This document shows, piece after piece, positions 42,852-51,840 of a stretch of DNA of 64,000 nucleotides. Position 1 is the first letter of the stretch. The number at the start of each line of letters is the position of its first letter. The notes beneath the pieces are model-generated. The model was not told where the DNA came from and ran no database searches. It saw nothing but the letters and a program-made list of their open reading frames with translations. A program made the translations under genes and the position numbers. Source of the stretch: DASSCW01 sp036556695 (GTDB lineage Bacteria; Chloroflexota; Limnocylindria; QHBO01); contig DATBIY010000077.1 of assembly GCA_036556695.1 (NCBI GenBank), positions 1-64,000 on the forward strand. Direction: 5' to 3'.

Positions 42852-43958
42852 ATGGCCCCGCCTTCCCCACGCGGCAATGCCCATTCCTGGCTGTATGCCG
42901 GCGTACCGCCGGGTGGCAGCAGCGGAGGCAGCCTGCGGGCCGCCCATCTGCCGCGCGAGCTGATCGCGCGCACGGGAGGCGCCGTCATTGCCGCGTACGG
43001 TCGCCGCGGAATCCCCGTCCTGGCGGCGGCCACCGCCCTGCGGTCACGATTGTGGTCGGGCGGGCTGAACGTGTACAGCGCCCGCCTGCTTCCGAGCCCC
43101 GCCCTGCGGTTGCTGTCGCGCGGCGTGCGTGGGTGGGTGCTGGACCTGCACGATCACCCCCGCCTGCAGTCCGAGGCGCTCGGCGTTCCGCTGTCCGCGC
43201 GTCTCCGCGCCGAGCTCGATGACCTCGTGCAGCGCAACGTCGAGGCATTCGGCCGGCTCGCGGTCCCCTCGGCGTCATTCGCGGAGCTGTGCGCGCTGCC
43301 TGCGGAGCGCGTCGTCGTGGCCAGCAACGGGACCGACACGGATCACATCCGGCCAGGCCCATGGGGAACGGAGCCGACGGTCGGCATGGTGTCCGGGGCG
43401 GTGCCCGGGCGCGGGATCGAGCTGCTGGTGGATGCCGTTCAGCGGCTGCGGTCCGAGTATCCGGGCGTCGTCCTGCGCCTGGCGCTGGCTGCCACCGGCC
43501 CGGCATCGCGCCGCTACCTCGACGAGCTGGCCGCGTCGCTGGAGCCGACGGGTTGGGTGCGCGTCCAGCGCCTGCCGTACGAGCAGCTCCCCGCGTTTCT
43601 CGCCCGCTGCCAGGTGATGGTCATCCCGCACCCACCCGGTGCCTACATGGACGTGGCGACCCCGGTCAAGCTGTTCGACGGGATGGCAGCCGGACGCCCG
43701 ACCGTGGTGACGCCTCGCCACGAGACGGCCGCCATCGTGCGGCGAAACGACGCCGGAATCGTGACTGCCGGCGACGGGGCGGACGACCTGGCGCAGGCGA
43801 TCGGGAGCCTCCTGCGGAGCGATGCCGAACGGCGGCGGCTGGGGGCGAATGCCAGGCGTGCCGCCGAGTCGGGGTACGACTGGCGAGTGATCTCAGGCGC
43901 GCTGGCAGACGCCGTGCTCGGGCCGCGAGCCTCCGAAGCTCAGAACGCCTCCAGGTAG
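42852..43958 (+). CDS. Glycosyltransferase (GT-B fold)
   Basis: A 368-residue protein with the GT4 donor-half pattern (MVSGAVPGRGIELLVDA, YMDVATPVKLFDGMAAGRPTVVT), but an N-terminal half that is poorly conserved and has WVLDLHDHPR. It ends with 19 bases overlapping the convergent glnA. ATG 42852 is preceded by GATAAT. Substrates unknown; with the neighbouring GT4 genes it probably builds the second exported glycan. Confidence 0.82.
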   Translation: MAPPSPRGNAHSWLYAGVPPGGSSGGSLRAAHLPRELIARTGGAVIAAYGRRGIPVLAAATALRSRLWSGGLNVYSARLLPSPALRLLSRGVRGWVLDLHDHPRLQSEALGVPLSARLRAELDDLVQRNVEAFGRLAVPSASFAELCALPAERVVVASNGTDTDHIRPGPWGTEPTVGMVSGAVPGRGIELLVDAVQRLRSEYPGVVLRLALAATGPASRRYLDELAASLEPTGWVRVQRLPYEQLPAFLARCQVMVIPHPPGAYMDVATPVKLFDGMAAGRPTVVTPRHETAAIVRRNDAGIVTAGDGADDLAQAIGSLLRSDAERRRLGANARRAAESGYDWRVISGALADAVLGPRASEAQNASR

Positions 43959-45304
43959 CGCTCCACCTCCCACGAGGTGACCTGCATCCGGTACTCGTCC
44001 CACTCCTCGGATTTGGCCTCGACGAACCGCTCGAAGACATGCTCGCCCAGCGCCTCGGCGATGACGGAGTCGGCCTGCAGCTCGTCCAGCGCCTCGCGAA
44101 GCGTGCCGGGCAACTGCTTGATCTTGCGGCTCGCCAGCTTGGCGGCGTCGAAGTGGTAGAGGTTCTCCTCGACCGGCTCCGGCGGCGTGAGCTTGCGCTC
44201 GATGCCGTCCAGCCCCGCGGCCAGCATGCAGGCGAAGGCCAGGTACGGGTTCGATGACGGGTCCGGGCAGCGGAGCTCGATCCTGGTCGAGTTCATCTGG
44301 CCCTTGCTGATCTGCGGGATGCGGACCAAGGCGGAGCGGTTGATGCGGGCCCAGCCGATGTACACCGGCGCCTCGTAGCCGGGCACCAGCCGCTTGTAGC
44401 TGTTCACCAGCGGAGCCAGCACGCCGATCATGCCGCGCGCGTGCTCCAGGATGCCGGCGATGTAGCTGCGGGCGGTGGTCGACAGGCCATAGTCGTCCTT
44501 GGCATCGGCAAAGGCGTTCAGGTTGCGCTTGACGTCCCACAGGCTCTGGTGGGTGTGCATCCCGTTGCCGTTCATCCCGAAGAACGGCTTTGGCATGAAG
44601 GTCGCGTACAGGCCCTGCCGCGCGGCGACCGCCTTGAGGGTGGTTTTGAAGGTGACCGCGTTGTCGGCGGTGCGCAGCGCGTCGGCGTACTCGAAGTCGA
44701 TCTCGTGCTGGCCGGTGGCCACCTCGTGGTGGGCCGTCTCGACCTTGATCCCAAACGCCTCGAGGTCGTTCATCATCTCCTTGCGGACCTCGGTGCCCAG
44801 GTCCTCGGAAAGGTCGAAGTAGCCGGCCGCGTCGTGCGGCAGTGTCTCGACGTCCGCCTCGTTGCGCCGGAGGAGGAAGAACTCGAGCTCCGGCCCGGTG
44901 TTCAGGATGTAGCCGGCCTTCTTTGCCCGATCGAGCTGCCGCCGCAGGACCCAGCGCGGGTCGCCCGGGAACGGGTCGCCGTTCGGCGTGAAGACGTCGC
45001 AGATCACCCGGGCGGCGCCGGTGGCGCGCTCCCTGCCGTCGGCGTCGTGGCCCGGCTCCCAGGGGATGGCGGCGAAGGTCGACAGGTCGGGCACCAGGAA
45101 CATGTCCGACTCTGCGATGCGGGCGAAGCCCTCGATGCTCGAGCCATCGAACCACTTGCCGTGCTCGACCGCCTCCTCGAGCTGGTGCATCGGCACCTGC
45201 ACCGATTTGACCTGACCCACGATGTCGGTGAACTGCAGGCTGACGAATCGCAGGTTGCGCTCCTCGGCCAGCTTCAGGGCGGCGGACAGCTGCTTGGACG
45301 GCAT
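43940..45304 (-). CDS. glnA: Glutamine synthetase, class I-alpha
   Basis: A 454-residue GlnA that condenses glutamate, ammonia and ATP to glutamine. Present are the FDGSSIEGF latch, GPELEFFLL, the HHEVATGQHEIDF metal site, NGNGMHTHQSL and RCPDPSSNPYLAFACMLAAGLDGI. The length and the region ENLYHFDAAKLASRKIKQLPGTL lack the adenylylated Tyr motif of class I-beta, so control is probably by feedback or repressor rather than by GlnE. A leader of about 45 nt contains GAGGAGC. A 12-bp palindrome lies 107 bases upstream. Confidence 0.95.
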   Translation of the reverse strand: MPSKQLSAALKLAEERNLRFVSLQFTDIVGQVKSVQVPMHQLEEAVEHGKWFDGSSIEGFARIAESDMFLVPDLSTFAAIPWEPGHDADGRERATGAARVICDVFTPNGDPFPGDPRWVLRRQLDRAKKAGYILNTGPELEFFLLRRNEADVETLPHDAAGYFDLSEDLGTEVRKEMMNDLEAFGIKVETAHHEVATGQHEIDFEYADALRTADNAVTFKTTLKAVAARQGLYATFMPKPFFGMNGNGMHTHQSLWDVKRNLNAFADAKDDYGLSTTARSYIAGILEHARGMIGVLAPLVNSYKRLVPGYEAPVYIGWARINRSALVRIPQISKGQMNSTRIELRCPDPSSNPYLAFACMLAAGLDGIERKLTPPEPVEENLYHFDAAKLASRKIKQLPGTLREALDELQADSVIAEALGEHVFERFVEAKSEEWDEYRMQVTSWEVERYLEAF

Positions 45305-45355
45305 CGCTCGATCGGCTCCTCATGCACACAGGGATGTCCCGGATGGGACTCCGAG

Positions 45356-45361
45356 AGCCTA
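45356..45361 (-). promoter_or_regulatory. -10 box of glnA
   Basis: TAGGCT, 52 bases before ATG 45304, leaving a leader with a GAGGAGC ribosome site. The palindrome at 45411-45437 lies 50-76 bases further upstream. Confidence 0.4.
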
Positions 45362-45410
45362 CGAGCCGATGACGCTCAGCGGGCCGTCGGATGCCTGCCC
45401 GCTCCGGGCG

Positions 45411-45437
45411 AAGTGTTGTGCAGTCTGCACAACACTT
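45411..45437. promoter_or_regulatory. Perfect 12-bp inverted repeat upstream of glnA
   Basis: AAGTGTTGTGCA (45411-45422) and TGCACAACACTT (45426-45437) are exact complements around GTC. It begins four bases after the PucR-type regulator stop and sits upstream of the glnA -10 box. As RNA it would make a strong hairpin but lacks a U-run. Its symmetry and A+T-rich outer half suit a dimeric-regulator operator. Both roles remain possible. Confidence 0.5.
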
Positions 45438-45440
45438 CCC

Positions 45441-46451
45441 TCACTGCTGGGGCTCGGCATCACCCTCGGCAAGGAGGCGCAGCGCGTCCTGCGGCTGCCG
45501 CGGATCAACGCCGCGCTCGGCCCGAGCTCGCCGCAGCCGGTACAGGACAGTGTTGCGATGCACGCCCAAGGCACGTGCCGCCGGCGCGACGCGGCCATTG
45601 GCCCGCGCCACGGCCAGAAGCGTGGCCTGCAGCGGGTCGGCCGTGCCGCGTGCAGGCCGGGCCTGGCGAGCCGCCCGTGCTGCCTGCTCGGGTTCGGGCT
45701 GCGGACGGCGCAGCAGGGCCCGGACAGTGGCGGTCAGTGCGTCGGCGGCCACCTCGTCGACCGCCGCCAGGGGAAGGTCGTCGAATAGCCAGGCCGACGC
45801 TCCCGGCCGGAGCCGCCGCTCAACCACCCACAGCCCCTCGCGGTGCTGGCGCGCCGCGTCACGTCGCCCGCCGGCCGCGAACAGGCGGGCGTGCAGCGCG
45901 GCGAAGCGCGCCGCCAGCGCGCGCCCCGCGGAGCGTGGGTGCAGCGCCCGCAGCTCGCCATCCACCGAGATGGCCACCCCGCGGTCGATGCGTGCGGCGA
46001 TCAGCCCGGCCGGCGTGGCCAGCTGCGGGTCGCCGAGCGCCGCCTCGGCGCATGCCAGGCGCAGCTCCGTGCTCAGCGCGGCGAGCGCCCCGGCCTCGTC
46101 GGCCAGGTACGACGTGGCCGCGGCGAGCAGCTGCGCCACAGAGCGCTGGCTGGCGATCAGCGGCCGGCGGTCATCACCGCCTTCCGGGACAGCGCTGCCG
46201 CCGGCGATCACCACCGCCACCGGATCAATGCGCGCCTCGCGCAGCGCTGCGAACAGGTTGTCCAGCGGGCCGTCGCCAAGCAGCACACCGTCCACCACCA
46301 GCAGCGCGCCCTCAGCCGGGTCGGGCAGATGCGGAGCCAGCGCCCGCGTCCGGATGACGGCCCGGACCGCGTGGCCGAGGCCGGCGGGCGTGCCCGCCAG
46401 TAGCCGCGCCTCGGGATCGATGGCCCGCCACAGGTCGACGACGCTGGTCAT
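45441..46451 (-). CDS. PucR-type transcriptional regulator
   Basis: A 336-residue DNA-binding protein. The C-terminal 55 residues form the PucR helix-turn-helix (NGRVAPAARALGVHRNTVLYRL, then GVDPRQPQDAL). The first 270 residues are Ala-rich with GGDEF-like/CdaR-type sensory character but no family I can name firmly. PucR/CdaR proteins usually control purine, sugar-acid or amino acid genes. Its ATG overlaps the resB stop as ATGA, so it is cotranscribed with resB. The palindrome and glnA follow directly, making glnA a candidate target. Confidence 0.8.
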   Translation of the reverse strand: MTSVVDLWRAIDPEARLLAGTPAGLGHAVRAVIRTRALAPHLPDPAEGALLVVDGVLLGDGPLDNLFAALREARIDPVAVVIAGGSAVPEGGDDRRPLIASQRSVAQLLAAATSYLADEAGALAALSTELRLACAEAALGDPQLATPAGLIAARIDRGVAISVDGELRALHPRSAGRALAARFAALHARLFAAGGRRDAARQHREGLWVVERRLRPGASAWLFDDLPLAAVDEVAADALTATVRALLRRPQPEPEQAARAARQARPARGTADPLQATLLAVARANGRVAPAARALGVHRNTVLYRLRRARAERGVDPRQPQDALRLLAEGDAEPQQ

Positions 46452-47722
46452 GGGGCGATGGTGGCATCCGCCAGCCGGCGGCGCAGCCGTTCAAGCTCGC
46501 CAGACGCGTCGTCGAAACGCTCGCCGCGCAGCCGCAGCAGCAGGTCGCCGCCGACCGGCGTGACCAGCACGCGCCGCCGCGGGAGCCACAGGGCCACGGC
46601 CAGGCCAAGGCACAGCAGCGCCGCGCCGGCGAACAAGACGCCCATCCCCGGATCCTGGCGCGACAGGAAGGTGACGTACGCGTCCAGGCCACGGTGCGCG
46701 ATGCGCAGGCCGCCGATCCTGGCCTCGTCCCCCGCGTCCAGCGCGGCCGCATCCAGCACGCCCGATGCATCCGCCAGCGTGATCTGCAGCTGGTTCTGGC
46801 CGCCGCCCGCCAGCGCGACGCCCATCGTCAGCCTCACTGGTGGGAGGTCGACGAGCTGCCCCTGCGCGCCGCCGATCCGCCCGTCCAGCGCCACCGGCCC
46901 GTCGAGCAGCGGCCGGCCATCCAGGGTCGTCACCCGCAGCCGGGCCGCCGGGCCGTACGTCTGGGCGTGCACCAGATAGCCGCCGAAGCTGCCCGGCTGG
47001 TTGACCTGCACCAGCTGCTGCTCCACCGGCGCCCCGTCGCGGAGGAAGGTGACCGTGGTGTCGAGCCGCTCCGGACGGTCATCGGCGCCGAAGGCGGCAT
47101 CCAGCCGGTCGAGCCGCACCGAGTCGGTGAAGCCCGGCCGAGCGGCGTCGAGCAGCGCCTGGTCGCCGGGCAGGAGGCTCAACGTCGTCTCGGTCGCGAA
47201 CGCGGCGCCCAGCGCCGCCCCCAGCACCATCAGCACCAGCGCGATGTGCGTGGCCAAGCCGGCGAAGCGCGTCCAGCCGCGGCGCACCCCGCTCACCGCC
47301 CAGCGGGATCGGCCCTCGCGAGCCGTCACGCGATAGCCCGCTGCGTGCAGCACGCTGGCCACGTGCTCGGAAGGCGGCATGGCACCACCGTCGGCGGCCA
47401 CGATCCGGCTTTCCAGCGATCCGGGGCCGCCGACTACCGCCGCCGGGTTACGCCACTCCGCCCAGGTGGCGGGCAGCCGCACGGCGACCGCCGCCATGCC
47501 GGTGAGCAGCACCGCGCCGAGCAGCACGGCGTACGGCCAGGCGTCGAGGAGCGCCTGCCCGCCGGGGGCCGCAGCCGCCACCGCGTTCCAGATCGCCGCG
47601 AGCAGCAGCAGGCCGAAGGCCAGTCGCTGGTCGCCGAGCCGTCGCAGCGCCACGCCGGCCAGCGAGGCTATAGAGCGCCGGGCGGCAACCCCACGTGACG
47701 GGGACGCTGCGGGTGATGCCAT
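46448..47722 (-). CDS. resB: ResB-like cytochrome c biogenesis protein
   Basis: A 424-residue membrane protein of the ResB/Ccs1 family, which with ResC/CcsA delivers haem to apocytochrome c outside the membrane. Four helices are seen: LAFGLLLLAAIWNAVAAAA, AVLLGAVLLTGMAAVAV, GLATHIALVLMVLGAALGAAF and, after an outer domain of about 200 residues, GVLFAGAALLCLGLAVALWL near the end. The ResB domain spans most of the protein. No ResC gene is adjacent, which is unusual. It lies 9 bases after the gamma-synthase gene and is coupled to the PucR-type gene. Confidence 0.82.
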   Translation of the reverse strand: MASPAASPSRGVAARRSIASLAGVALRRLGDQRLAFGLLLLAAIWNAVAAAAPGGQALLDAWPYAVLLGAVLLTGMAAVAVRLPATWAEWRNPAAVVGGPGSLESRIVAADGGAMPPSEHVASVLHAAGYRVTAREGRSRWAVSGVRRGWTRFAGLATHIALVLMVLGAALGAAFATETTLSLLPGDQALLDAARPGFTDSVRLDRLDAAFGADDRPERLDTTVTFLRDGAPVEQQLVQVNQPGSFGGYLVHAQTYGPAARLRVTTLDGRPLLDGPVALDGRIGGAQGQLVDLPPVRLTMGVALAGGGQNQLQITLADASGVLDAAALDAGDEARIGGLRIAHRGLDAYVTFLSRQDPGMGVLFAGAALLCLGLAVALWLPRRRVLVTPVGGDLLLRLRGERFDDASGELERLRRRLADATIAP

Positions 47723-47731
47723 GGCGGCTCC

Positions 47732-48907
47732 TCAGGCTGCTGCGGCGGCAGCCAGGTCGGCGACCAGGTCCTCCGGGTCCTCGAGGCCGATCGAGATGCG
47801 AACCATCCCCGGCGTCAGGCCGGCACGTGCCAGGTCCTCCTCGCCGAGCTGGCGATGCGAGGAGGACGCCGGATGGCTGCACAGGGTTTCGGCGCTGCCC
47901 AGGCTGGTGGCGTGGACTGCCACCTGCAGCGCGTCGAGGAAGCGCTCCCCCGCCGCTCGCCCGCCGGCAAGGTCGATGCTCAGCATCCCGCCCGCCATGC
48001 TGCCACGCAGCGTCCGCCGCGCCAGGTCGTGCTGCGCGTGCGATTCGAGCCCCGGGTAGAGGACGGCGGCCACCCCATCGGCGCCCTCCAGGGCCTGCGC
48101 GACCGCCAGCGCATTCGAGGAGTGCCGCTCCATGCGCAGCGCCAGCGTCTTCAGGCCTCGCAGCGCCAGAAACGCGTCCAGCGGAGAGGCGTTGCCACCC
48201 ACGTTGATCACGATCTTGCGCGCGGTCGCCATACGCTCCGCGCTGCCCAGGACCGCACCGCCGACCAGGTCGGAATGACCGCCTATGTACTTGGTCATGG
48301 AGTGAATCACCAGGTCGGCGCCCATCGACAGCGGATTGGCCAGGTACGGCGAGGCGAAGGTGTTGTCCACCGCCACGACAATCCCCCGCGCGTGGGCCAG
48401 CTCCGACAGGAGGCCGATATCGCTCATGGCCGTCGTCGGGTTGCTGATGGTCTCCAGCCACAGCAGCCGCGTGTCGCGCTGGAAGGCGGCGGCCACGGCA
48501 TCGGGGTCGGTGGTGTCGACCGCGGTGACGCCGATGCCGGAGCGCTCCAGGACCGACTGCGCCAGGCCGACCATGCCGCCGTACACGGCGCGCGGGATGA
48601 CCATGTGCTCGCCGTTGCGCAGGGAAGAGAGCACGGCGGCGTGCATGGCGGCCATGCCCGATGCGGTGACGAGGCACGCCTCAGCGCCCTCCAGGTCGGC
48701 CAGCGCATCCTCCAGGGCGGCGTGGGTTGGGTTGGAGTAGCGGCTGTACGAGTGGCCGGGGCGCGCGAACTCGAGCAGCTCGGCCAGCTCCTCGGCGCTC
48801 GACACGCGGAAGGTGGACGCCTGGTAGATCGGCACGCTGACCGGCGGCTGGGGAGCATCCGGGACGCGGCTGGAGGCTCGGATGGCGCGGGTGGAGAAGC
48901 CGGGCAT
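47732..48907 (-). CDS. Cys/Met-metabolism PLP enzyme (gamma-synthase or lyase)
   Basis: A 391-residue type I PLP enzyme of the MetB/MetC/MdeA family. Cofactor and substrate residues visible include YSRYSNPT, VTASGMAAMHA, ETISNPTT, DNTFASPY, the Schiff-base Lys in SMTKYIGGHSD, and the C-terminal VRISIGLEDPEDL. It could be cystathionine gamma-synthase, gamma-lyase or O-acylhomoserine sulfhydrylase; these cannot be told apart safely. TAGACT nine bases before ATG 48907 makes it the first gene of an operon with resB and pucR. Confidence 0.88.
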   Translation of the reverse strand: MPGFSTRAIRASSRVPDAPQPPVSVPIYQASTFRVSSAEELAELLEFARPGHSYSRYSNPTHAALEDALADLEGAEACLVTASGMAAMHAAVLSSLRNGEHMVIPRAVYGGMVGLAQSVLERSGIGVTAVDTTDPDAVAAAFQRDTRLLWLETISNPTTAMSDIGLLSELAHARGIVVAVDNTFASPYLANPLSMGADLVIHSMTKYIGGHSDLVGGAVLGSAERMATARKIVINVGGNASPLDAFLALRGLKTLALRMERHSSNALAVAQALEGADGVAAVLYPGLESHAQHDLARRTLRGSMAGGMLSIDLAGGRAAGERFLDALQVAVHATSLGSAETLCSHPASSSHRQLGEEDLARAGLTPGMVRISIGLEDPEDLVADLAAAAAA

Positions 48908-48916
48908 GATCGCGCG

Positions 48917-48922
48917 AGTCTA
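48917..48922 (-). promoter_or_regulatory. -10 box of gamma-synthase operon
   Basis: TAGACT, nine bases before ATG 48907, in a 40-bp divergent spacer. Confidence 0.45.
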
Positions 48923-48934
48923 CGCCGACCCGGG

Positions 48935-48940
48935 TAGCAT
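48935..48940 (+). promoter_or_regulatory. -10 box, leaderless DUF3048 gene
   Basis: TAGCAT, seven bases before ATG 48948. It fixes the start 66 bases inside the longest open frame. Confidence 0.5.
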
Positions 48941-48947
48941 GGGGCCA

Positions 48948-50084
48948 ATGGACCTGCTGCGGTCGCGGGCCGCCATGGTGGTCGCCGCAGCCGTCCTCGT
49001 GATCGCCATCGCGGGGGGAGGCTGGCTGGTGCTGTGGGGCAGTCCGCAGGCCACTCCCACTCCCCTGCCCAGCCCGTCGGCCTCGCCGGCGGCCACGCTC
49101 AGCCCGTCGCCGACGGCCACGCCAACGGCCAATCCCACGCCCGAGCCGGAGGCCGCAACCTGCCCGCTCAACGCCCTGCCGCTGGCCGATCGCAAGCGGC
49201 TGCGCAACCCGGCGCTGGCGGTGCAGATCGAGAACCACCCGCAGGCACGCCCGGTGACCAACCTGGGCCTGGCCGACATGGTCGTCGAGGCCACCGTCGA
49301 GGGCGATGTCACGCGCTACACCGGCATCTACCTGTGCGGGAAGACCCGCGTGGTGGGGCCGGTCAGGTCCGGCCGCTACTACGTCGTCGACCTATGGCAG
49401 GACATGCACGTCCTGCCGGTCATGTTTGGGGCCGGGCGGGACTCCATCGTCCGCTACCAGGCCGCGAGCGTCCCGTTCGTGAACGGCATCAGCGGCGGCT
49501 GGCCGTACTTCATCAGGACCAGCGACCGGCCGGCGCCACACAACCTGTACGCCAACCTGCGGCTCGTGCGGCGTGACTTCCGCCGCAACGACCGGCTGGC
49601 CGCGCTGGTGCGGCGCGTCGGCGACCTGCGGGCTCCGTTCCGCTTCGACCGGCAGGTCGCCCTGCCGCGCGGCCGGCCGGTCCGCGCCGTTCAGCTGCGT
49701 ACCAACGGCTTCTGGAGCTTCGGCTGGGAATGGGACCCTCAGCACCGCGTGTGGCGTCGCAACGAGGGTGGCGTGGAGCATGTCGACGCCGGGACCGGCC
49801 GGGTGCTGTCGGCGACCAGCGTGGTCGTGCAGTACGTTCGCGAGGACGTGGTCTACGGCCCGGACGACCCGGGCGGCTACCCGCGGCGGTATCACCACCT
49901 CGTGGGCGAGGGCAATGCCACGCTCTACGTGCGCGGCCGCGCCATCCCGCTGCGCTGGTCACGCCCGACGGCCGGGAGCCGCACGCGCTGGACGTACCTG
50001 CACGGCGGCGAGCGGATGATCCTGCCGCCTGGCGTGGTGTGGCGCGAGATCCTGCCCGTCTACACCGGCGTCAGCGAGCGCTAG
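48948..50084 (+). CDS. Membrane-anchored DUF3048 protein
   Basis: A 378-residue extracytoplasmic protein. One helix (about 9-30) is followed by a Pro/Ser/Thr-rich spacer of about 40 residues, then the DUF3048 domain pair as in YerB: PALAVQIENHPQARPVTNL, VVEATVEGDVTRYTGIY, VGPVRSGRYYVVDL and, near the end, the C-terminal half with YHHLVGEGNATLYVRG. The family function is unknown. It is widespread in monoderms and often near wall or envelope genes. It converges with the GGDEF gene after 4 bases. Confidence 0.85.
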   Translation: MDLLRSRAAMVVAAAVLVIAIAGGGWLVLWGSPQATPTPLPSPSASPAATLSPSPTATPTANPTPEPEAATCPLNALPLADRKRLRNPALAVQIENHPQARPVTNLGLADMVVEATVEGDVTRYTGIYLCGKTRVVGPVRSGRYYVVDLWQDMHVLPVMFGAGRDSIVRYQAASVPFVNGISGGWPYFIRTSDRPAPHNLYANLRLVRRDFRRNDRLAALVRRVGDLRAPFRFDRQVALPRGRPVRAVQLRTNGFWSFGWEWDPQHRVWRRNEGGVEHVDAGTGRVLSATSVVVQYVREDVVYGPDDPGGYPRRYHHLVGEGNATLYVRGRAIPLRWSRPTAGSRTRWTYLHGGERMILPPGVVWREILPVYTGVSER

Positions 50085-50088
50085 CGCC

Positions 50089-51783
50089 TCAGTTCGGCGG
50101 GTCGTTCGGCCGGGTCGGCGAGAGGAAGGCGTCCATCGCTCGCCGGATCTGGTGGTCCGGGTCCATGTTGCGCCGCGCGGCCGCGATCTGCCGCCGCACC
50201 TCGGAGGGATCGGCCTCCTCCTCTTCGGTGGTGTCCGGGGCGCCGCCGTTGGTGGCCGCCACCGCGGCCGGCTTTTTCGCAGCAGGCGTCGCCGCGGTGG
50301 AGCCGGGCTCGGGCTCGACGCTGAACACCGCCCGATCAGCCGGCGGCGGAGTGGGCGGTTCCTCCGCCACCGACGTGGGGCTCGGTGGCATCGCTGGGGG
50401 TGGATGGAGCGGCGGCGGCTGGGCCCCCGGAAGCTCGATGGGCTCGGTGCCAACGGTCGCCGTGGGGGACGGCAGGGTGGCGGCGGATGCCGCCGGCGCG
50501 GCCTGCTCGACGGCTGGCTGGGCACCCATCGGCACCGGCTCCAGCGGCGAGGGCTCGGGCTCGCGGCTGTAGACCAGGCGCCGCGGCCGCGGATTGCCGC
50601 TCACCTGGTTCTTGCCCAGCGACTTGGCCTGGTACATCGCCCGGTCTGCGGCGATCATCAGCTCCTCGGCGCTGGTTCCGTCCTCCGGGCACGACACCAG
50701 GCCGATGCTCACGCTGGTCAGCAGCTCGCCGCCGCCCACCGCCAGGCCGATCTCCTCGGCGCCGGCGCGGATCTTCTCGGCGACCACGAAGGCGCCGGCG
50801 AAGTCGGTTTCGGGCAGCAATACCAGGAACTCGTCGCCGCCGTAGCGGTAGGCCGTGTCGACCAGGCGGATCGAGTGGCGGAAGACGTTGCCCAGCAGGC
50901 GAAGCACCTCGTCGCCGCGGTGATGGCCGTACAAGTCGTTCACCGCCTTGAGACCGTCCAGGTCGACCATCAGCAGGCAGAAGCCGCGCTCGCTGCGACG
51001 CGTGCGCTGCACCTCCTCCTCGAGCGTCGGGAAGAGCTGGCTGCGGTTGTAGAGCCCGGTCAACGCGTCGGTGCGCGACATCTGGAGCACGGTGGCTCGC
51101 ATCCGGCGCTCTCCCGAGGCGAAGACGCCGGCGACGTAGGCCAGCAGCCAGATCGAGCCGAGCTGCAGGCCGACGCGCAGCAGGTCCGTGGTGGAGTAGC
51201 TGGCCAGGTTGGGATCGATGGCCAGCACGCCCACGAAGGCCAGGCTGGCGACGGTGGCCACCACCAGCGCCATCGGCCCACCGAGTGCCAGGGCCACCGC
51301 CACGGCGACCAGGTTGTAGCCGAACACGAACGGCGAGGTGCCATAGCCGGTCAGCACCAGCAGCGCGGTGGTGAGGCCGATGGCCAGCAGCACCTCCAGC
51401 GCGATGACCGGCGTGACGCGGAAGCGCTTGGGCAGCAGGTCATGCAGCAGGACCACGGCGCCGACTGCGATGGCTCCCACGATGTAGATGGCCGACTGGG
51501 CCTCGTCGTACGCGTTCGACAGGCCCACGCCGATGAGCACGGCGGCGATGGAGACCCACCACAGCACCCGCACGGCGGTGGCGTATGTGCTGCCGCTGCG
51601 ACCGTCCAGCTCGCCGGTGATCGGCTCGTACTTGTCGGCAGGCGAGGCGGGCTGCAGCTGGCGCGTTGGCTCGGCGCCGGCGGGCTCGTCGCGCCGGGCT
51701 CGGAGCGCAGCCACTGCCGCCCCGCTCCCCAGGAGGACGGCGACTGCGGCGGTGACGATGAGGAAGATGAGCTCTGGAGGCAC
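50089..51783 (-). CDS. Membrane diguanylate cyclase (GGDEF)
   Basis: A 564-residue signalling protein making cyclic di-GMP. The N-terminal 260 residues hold about seven membrane helices with no named sensor. The GGDEF domain starts at DALTGLYNRSQLF, has the intact active site YRYGGDEFLVLLPE and ends near AMYQAKSLGKNQV. The last 180 residues are Pro/Ala-rich and acidic, then mixed-charge, without a known domain. No clear RxxD inhibitory site is seen before the active site. GTG 51783 (AGGA upstream) is preferred; GTG 51804 is an alternative. It is divergent from the LCP gene. Confidence 0.85.
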   Translation of the reverse strand: MPPELIFLIVTAAVAVLLGSGAAVAALRARRDEPAGAEPTRQLQPASPADKYEPITGELDGRSGSTYATAVRVLWWVSIAAVLIGVGLSNAYDEAQSAIYIVGAIAVGAVVLLHDLLPKRFRVTPVIALEVLLAIGLTTALLVLTGYGTSPFVFGYNLVAVAVALALGGPMALVVATVASLAFVGVLAIDPNLASYSTTDLLRVGLQLGSIWLLAYVAGVFASGERRMRATVLQMSRTDALTGLYNRSQLFPTLEEEVQRTRRSERGFCLLMVDLDGLKAVNDLYGHHRGDEVLRLLGNVFRHSIRLVDTAYRYGGDEFLVLLPETDFAGAFVVAEKIRAGAEEIGLAVGGGELLTSVSIGLVSCPEDGTSAEELMIAADRAMYQAKSLGKNQVSGNPRPRRLVYSREPEPSPLEPVPMGAQPAVEQAAPAASAATLPSPTATVGTEPIELPGAQPPPLHPPPAMPPSPTSVAEEPPTPPPADRAVFSVEPEPGSTAATPAAKKPAAVAATNGGAPDTTEEEEADPSEVRRQIAAARRNMDPDHQIRRAMDAFLSPTRPNDPPN

Positions 51784-51840
51784 GGCGTCCTGTCTTATGG
51801 GCACATCGGCGGGCAGGTGCCGGGCGCCGAGCTGGGTCGT

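Noticed and set aside
49050..49150. Tandem DNA repeat in the DUF3048 gene
   Set aside because: The repeats are the coding sequence of a Pro/Ser/Thr-rich linker and are not regular at the DNA level.
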